9,156 bases of DNA, from assembly GCA_021813235.1 (NCBI GenBank), contig JAKALG010000028.1:1-9156 (forward strand), given 5' to 3'. Below, piece after piece: positions 6,202-9,156 of this stretch (positions are counted from its first letter, which is position 1; every line of letters begins with the position of its first letter). The notes below the pieces were generated by a model. It ran no database searches. It was not told the DNA's origin and worked only from the letters and a program-made list of their open reading frames with translations. This DNA comes from a bacterium (GTDB taxonomy: Bacteria; Patescibacteria; Paceibacteria; UBA9973). The translations under genes were made by a program, and so were the position numbers.

Positions 6202-6208
6202 ATAGGAT

Positions 6209-6568
6209 ATGATAGATTTTAAAAAGTATTCTAGTGAAATAAAAAAACTTTCCCCACAACAAAGGAGAATATTTTATAGAGAACTCCAAAGAGAACGAAA
6301 CAAAGAAGTTAAGAATAGATTTAAAACAGAAGTCTTAGGGAAAAAGCCATCAGCAATCCAGAATTTTTTAAAGTTTAGAAATCAACAACAATCATATGGA
6401 AAGCAGACTCTACCAAAGTCAAAACCTTCTAGATTAAAACTAAAGCCGAGCTTTATAACTAAAAAAGTTCAACAAGCTAATCCATATGTAGTTACTAATC
6501 CTTCTGGTTATATTCCTTTAGGAAATCTGCATAAGGAGGCAGATGATGCAGCAAACTTATTTCCATAA
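6209..6568 (+). CDS. Small strongly basic protein, unknown function
   Basis: A 119-residue protein. Residues 1-90 are dense in Lys, Arg and Gln, starting with a predicted helix (FKKYSSEIKKLSPQQRRIFY, continuing through ELQRERNKEVKNRFK) and followed by a more extended basic stretch (LPKSKPSRLKLKPSF). The last 15 residues change to acidic and neutral (HKEADDAANLFP). No cysteine, signal peptide or membrane helix is seen. It starts seven bases after the large protein's stop and overlaps the next gene by one base, so it is firmly in the operon. No good Shine-Dalgarno is present; AGGA at 6204-6207 is too close to the ATG. Binding to nucleic acid or to the large protein, as a scaffold or assembly factor, would suit the charge pattern, but no family is recognised. 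Confidence 0.75.
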   Translation: MIDFKKYSSEIKKLSPQQRRIFYRELQRERNKEVKNRFKTEVLGKKPSAIQNFLKFRNQQQSYGKQTLPKSKPSRLKLKPSFITKKVQQANPYVVTNPSGYIPLGNLHKEADDAANLFP

Positions 6569-7221
6569 TGGGTAATCAAGTAGTGGTAGATGAAGATTAT
6601 ATAAAAGAGCTTGATGCACAAGTATTTCAAGCTAGGGCAAGAGAAGCTCAGTCAAGTCAAGGTTATGCTACTACTGCAATGTACTCACAACAACAGAAAC
6701 CAAATCTAGTAGAATGGCAATTGAGTTTTAATGAAGTAGAACAAATAGAACATTATCTAAGAAATGATATTTTTATAAGAGGAAAAAATGGACAATCTGA
6801 TTCATGGCAACCAAATCCAAATAAAGCAGAAGTGTATCTAAATGACAAAGGAGTTAATGATGTATTAAGAACAATTAATATGATTATAAATAAAAATACA
6901 GTATTATCTAACTATGATAAATTAGAAATAAAAGAGAGAATGAAAGTTTTAGCTCATGAATTAAGACAATTAATATACAGAAACCAAGAAGCTTATGAAT
7001 TCGATAATGAATATAAATGGAATCAATATGAAAGTATAGTAATGTCTTTAGTTCGTATGGCAGAATCTTCTTATAGGAGAGCATTGAATGGAGAAGAAAG
7101 AAGAGACCTTAACTCTGCAAGAGTAGTAAACCAATCTGAACCAATATCTAATGGAAACCAAGGAATGATGTATCAGCAGATGAATCGTAAGAAATCAGTT
7201 TTTAAACCTTGGACGTGGTAA
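6568..7221 (+). CDS. 217-residue soluble helical protein, possible virion or assembly protein
   Basis: A soluble protein without signal peptide or membrane helix. It has a Gln/Ala-rich N-terminus (1-44), then a folded-looking core from KPNLVEWQLSFNEVEQIEHY (44-63) through VYLNDKGVNDVLRTINMIIN (89-108), NKNTVLSNYDKLEIKERM (108-125) and LAHELRQLIYRNQEAYEFDN (128-147) to YRRALNGEERRDLNSARVV (169-187). A Gln/Asn-rich tail ends in an aromatic/basic cap FKPWTW. The core reads like a conserved all-helical domain with many charged pairs. Its start overlaps the preceding stop (TAATG), and the next gene begins one base after its own stop. Its place between the large protein and the fibre-like gene suggests a structural or connector role. 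I recognise no named family, and function is inferred only from context. Confidence 0.8.
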   Translation: MGNQVVVDEDYIKELDAQVFQARAREAQSSQGYATTAMYSQQQKPNLVEWQLSFNEVEQIEHYLRNDIFIRGKNGQSDSWQPNPNKAEVYLNDKGVNDVLRTINMIINKNTVLSNYDKLEIKERMKVLAHELRQLIYRNQEAYEFDNEYKWNQYESIVMSLVRMAESSYRRALNGEERRDLNSARVVNQSEPISNGNQGMMYQQMNRKKSVFKPWTW

Positions 7222-7222
7222 A

Positions 7223-8833
7223 ATGAACAAGGTTCTATTGTTTAGTTTTATATTTTTTATTCCTATAACTTCAGCTATAGGACTAACAATAAATCAACAA
7301 CCTACAAATTTACCAAACTTAATACCAACTAATAATATAATTGCATTCAACAACAATACAGCATTCGTAAACAATTCAGTATATTGGCAAGGCTATATTC
7401 CTTCGACATTCATTCCAGCTTTTGTCGCTCCTTCTTTTACAACATTCGCTTATGTGAATAATAATATAAATAATAATATATCTAGTCTTTCTAATACTTA
7501 TGTTCAGATAGGAAACTTAACTCCGACTTATGTTCCATATAACGGAGCAAATAAAAATGTTAATTTAGGAAACTATAATTTAAGCGGAGGAGCTTTATCA
7601 GCAGGAAGTTCATCTTTTTATTCTGATGGTTCACATACACCTAACTTAGAATCATATAGTTCAAATGGTTCTGGAAATTATGTAGGAATTGGTTATGATT
7701 CAACAAATGATTATGGATATATTTATTCTGTAAATCATAATGTAGCTTGGAAAACTTTAATACTAAATCCATTTAATGATGGTGTTGTTTCAATAGGTCA
7801 AACAAGCGGAGGAGCTTTAGGTATAGGAACTACAAGTCCAATAGGACAAGTGAATGTAGCAAGGCCTAATGGGAATCCTGCATGGTTTAGAGTAGATAGT
7901 GGAGGATATCATAATGAATTTGGAGTTGCTGGGCTTCCGGGAGATTTCATTTCAGGTTATACACAAACTGGAGATGGAGTATTCAAATTTACAGGACAAA
8001 ACTTCTTCTTAGCTCAAGGTTCAGTAGGACAGAATATGTTTTTAATAGCTAATACAACAGGAGCAACAAATATTTTATCTTTTGTTCCAGTCGCAGGTAA
8101 TGTAGGAATAGGAACTCCATATCCTAATACTAAACTTGAGGTTGATGGAGATGTATTTTTAAATAGTTCATTAAATCCATGTCTTTATTTCGGAGCAACT
8201 AAATATTCATGTATTCAAGCAGATGGAGCTAATCTAGTTTTGAATCCTGCAGTTGTTGGCAATGGAGGAGTTAATATATTAAATAAGTTAAATGTTTCTA
8301 ATTTATTATTCGTTAATTCAACTAAAGTTGGAATAGGAACTGCAACTCCAAGCCAAGCTCTTGATGTAATAGGAAACACAAACATAACAGGAAATTTATC
8401 ATCGGGCGGATTCTTTGGCGGTATTGATACAATAAGTACATCTGGAGTAACAGAAATACCTTTAAATCAAACATTACAGATAGTAAACTTCTCTGAAATA
8501 ACTTTAAACAATGGATTCAGTTTAGTAAACAATACGAATTTAGTCTTGAATGATAATCTTGGTTCAGGAGCTTATGATATATCATGGTCTTATAGAGCAA
8601 TAGGTTCTAATAATCATAATTATTTAGGATACATATTCATTAATGGAAATCAGATTAACAATACATTTGATTTTGAAATAGGACAATCAAATAATTTCAT
8701 AAGAATGACTGGAGAAGGACAAGCAAGAATAAATGCTGGAGATAATATTACTTTAAGAATAGCAGACACAAACGGAACTTCAACCATACAAGTCTATAAA
8801 AAACAAATAGATATAAAGAGGATAGGCAACTAA
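7223..8833 (+). CDS. Exported tail-fibre-like adhesin with GIGT repeats
   Basis: Likely a secreted trimeric fibre that binds a receptor or cell surface. Residues 1-18 form a Sec signal peptide (MNKVLLFSFIFFIPITSA, likely cut after A18). An Asn-rich segment (about 35-98) has a repetitive NNNINNNISSL stretch. YVPYNGANKNVNLGNYNLSG (103-122) is a close form of the YVPYTGA...VDLG motif common in phage tail fibres. Three GIGT..P units follow at 200, 295 and 370, the last two with the LEVDGDV / LDVIGNTNITGNL continuation. Residues about 405-536 look all-beta, with GAYDISWSYRAIG, NAGDNITLRI and a final KKQIDIKRIGN, suggestive of a TNF/C1q-like head. No S74 self-cleaving chaperone domain is present. 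About 18 N-x-S/T sequons suggest heavy N-glycosylation. A signal peptide on a fibre-type protein points to an enveloped virus or a cellular adhesin. Confidence 0.85.
   Translation: MNKVLLFSFIFFIPITSAIGLTINQQPTNLPNLIPTNNIIAFNNNTAFVNNSVYWQGYIPSTFIPAFVAPSFTTFAYVNNNINNNISSLSNTYVQIGNLTPTYVPYNGANKNVNLGNYNLSGGALSAGSSSFYSDGSHTPNLESYSSNGSGNYVGIGYDSTNDYGYIYSVNHNVAWKTLILNPFNDGVVSIGQTSGGALGIGTTSPIGQVNVARPNGNPAWFRVDSGGYHNEFGVAGLPGDFISGYTQTGDGVFKFTGQNFFLAQGSVGQNMFLIANTTGATNILSFVPVAGNVGIGTPYPNTKLEVDGDVFLNSSLNPCLYFGATKYSCIQADGANLVLNPAVVGNGGVNILNKLNVSNLLFVNSTKVGIGTATPSQALDVIGNTNITGNLSSGGFFGGIDTISTSGVTEIPLNQTLQIVNFSEITLNNGFSLVNNTNLVLNDNLGSGAYDISWSYRAIGSNNHNYLGYIFINGNQINNTFDFEIGQSNNFIRMTGEGQARINAGDNITLRIADTNGTSTIQVYKKQIDIKRIGN
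7820..8410 (+). repeat. Three diverged tail-fibre repeats (GIGT..P units)
   Basis: Coding repeats inside the fibre-like gene. Unit starts are 7820 (GGTATAGGAAC), 8105 and 8330 (both GGAATAGGAAC). Each encodes GIGT, two or three residues, P, and then a short beta stretch: IGQVNVARPNG, NTKLEVDGDVFLN and SQALDVIGNTNITGNL. Units are irregularly spaced (about 285 and 225 bases), as in triple-beta fibre shafts. The shared nucleotide core could support recombination that changes shaft length. Confidence 0.75.
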
Positions 8834-9156
8834 TGAAAAATAAAATAACAATATTAAGTGTATTGACTGCAATAATTGGAATAGTATTATTTTCACAAAC
8901 AACATTAGGACAAGGATTCGTAGGAAAGTTTAATTTAGTCAATCTTAATCTCACTAATCTAACACCTGCAGAAATACAAGTAGCCCATAATCATAATATT
9001 GATAACATTAGTGTAACAAATGGAACACTAACTATTGATGGAACTAATTATCAATATCACGCATATAAAGAAGGAGTAATAAACACAGACTTTTATTTAC
9101 CTATCAGTCATGATGTAATTAATATAAGTGCATCTCAAAATGCAACAGCACAAGCC
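8833..9156 (+). CDS. Exported Asn/Thr-rich protein, N-terminal 108 residues (gene runs off right edge)
   Basis: The frame is open from ATG at 8833 to the end of the window. The N-terminus MKNKITILSVLTAIIGIVLF followed by SQTTLGQG is a clear Sec signal peptide or membrane anchor, with a likely cut after G26. The mature part is polar, beta-prone and unusually dense in sequons (NLT twice in NLTNLTP, then NIS, NGT, NIS and NAT: six in 108 residues), so it is probably glycosylated outside the cell. The start overlaps the fibre gene's stop (TAATG), and a partial Shine-Dalgarno GAGG (8818-8821) lies 11 bases upstream. It is probably a partner or second surface protein made with the fibre. No family can be named from this fragment. 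Confidence 0.8.
   Translation, partial: MKNKITILSVLTAIIGIVLFSQTTLGQGFVGKFNLVNLNLTNLTPAEIQVAHNHNIDNISVTNGTLTIDGTNYQYHAYKEGVINTDFYLPISHDVINISASQNATAQA

Noticed and set aside
7223..8833. Tailed-phage (Caudoviricetes) assignment based on the tail-fibre motifs
   Set aside because: GIGT/YVPYTGA-type fibre repeats travel widely among viruses and cells. The signal peptide and the absence here of any recognisable tape-measure, baseplate, portal or terminase gene do not support it.
8748..8954. Reverse-strand frame across the fibre/exported-protein junction
   Set aside because: Both plus-strand genes there are well supported by their signal peptides and TAATG overlap; the reverse frame is Leu/Phe/Cys-rich, as expected of a shadow.
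1..9156. tRNA, rRNA, CRISPR array, insertion sequence, origin or attachment site
   Set aside because: No regularly spaced repeats, no clover-leaf-like GC-rich stretch, no transposase or integrase motifs and no paired terminal repeats were seen, and there is almost no non-coding space.

Overview
The window is AT-rich and densely coded. It looks archaeal, or like a virus, provirus or other mobile element of an archaeon. The evidence is three TATA boxes of archaeal type (one TTTAAATA, two TATAAATA), each 29-31 bases upstream of a start codon. That spacing puts the transcription start on or next to the start codon, so the mRNAs are probably leaderless. Other archaeal signs are a poly-T terminator with no hairpin, tiny CxxC zinc-ribbon proteins and a short archaeal-style prepilin peptidase. 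Low GC and tiny accessory proteins would fit a DPANN-type host (Woesearchaeota/Pacearchaeota-like), but no gene here fixes the taxonomy. There are no rRNA, tRNA, CRISPR, transposase, integrase, terminase, portal or replication genes, and no gene-free stretch longer than about 60 bases.

Layout. The left edge (1-197) holds the 5' part of an unrecognised gene on the minus strand; everything else is on the plus strand. Unit 1 (234-665) is a compact, orphan A24-family prepilin peptidase. Unit 2 (706-2646) is a tightly overlapping five-gene cassette: a two-helix membrane protein, a second small membrane protein, a 43-residue zinc ribbon, a stomatin-like SPFH/Band 7 protein, and a protein with two four-cysteine clusters. 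It ends in an eight-T terminator. Unit 3 (2707 to the right edge) starts at a promoter almost identical over 17 bases to that of unit 2. It encodes an 1164-residue multidomain protein, a small basic protein, a 217-residue protein, an exported tail-fibre-like adhesin and the start of another exported Asn-rich protein.

How it may work together (inference). Unit 3 resembles a virion or surface-structure module: a very large modular protein with a glycine/alanine-rich membrane-active-looking segment, two small partners, and two Sec-exported proteins dense in N-glycosylation sequons. The first exported protein has phage tail-fibre motifs (YVPYNGA...VNLGNYNL, then three GIGT..P repeats) and a C-terminal domain that may be a TNF/C1q-like jelly roll. 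Unit 2 looks like a membrane-organising module that shares unit 3's promoter type. The parsimonious reading is late genes of an enveloped, Sec-dependent archaeal virus. The main alternative is a cellular attachment apparatus of a small archaeon. The window contains no recognisable capsid or packaging gene, so the choice stays open.
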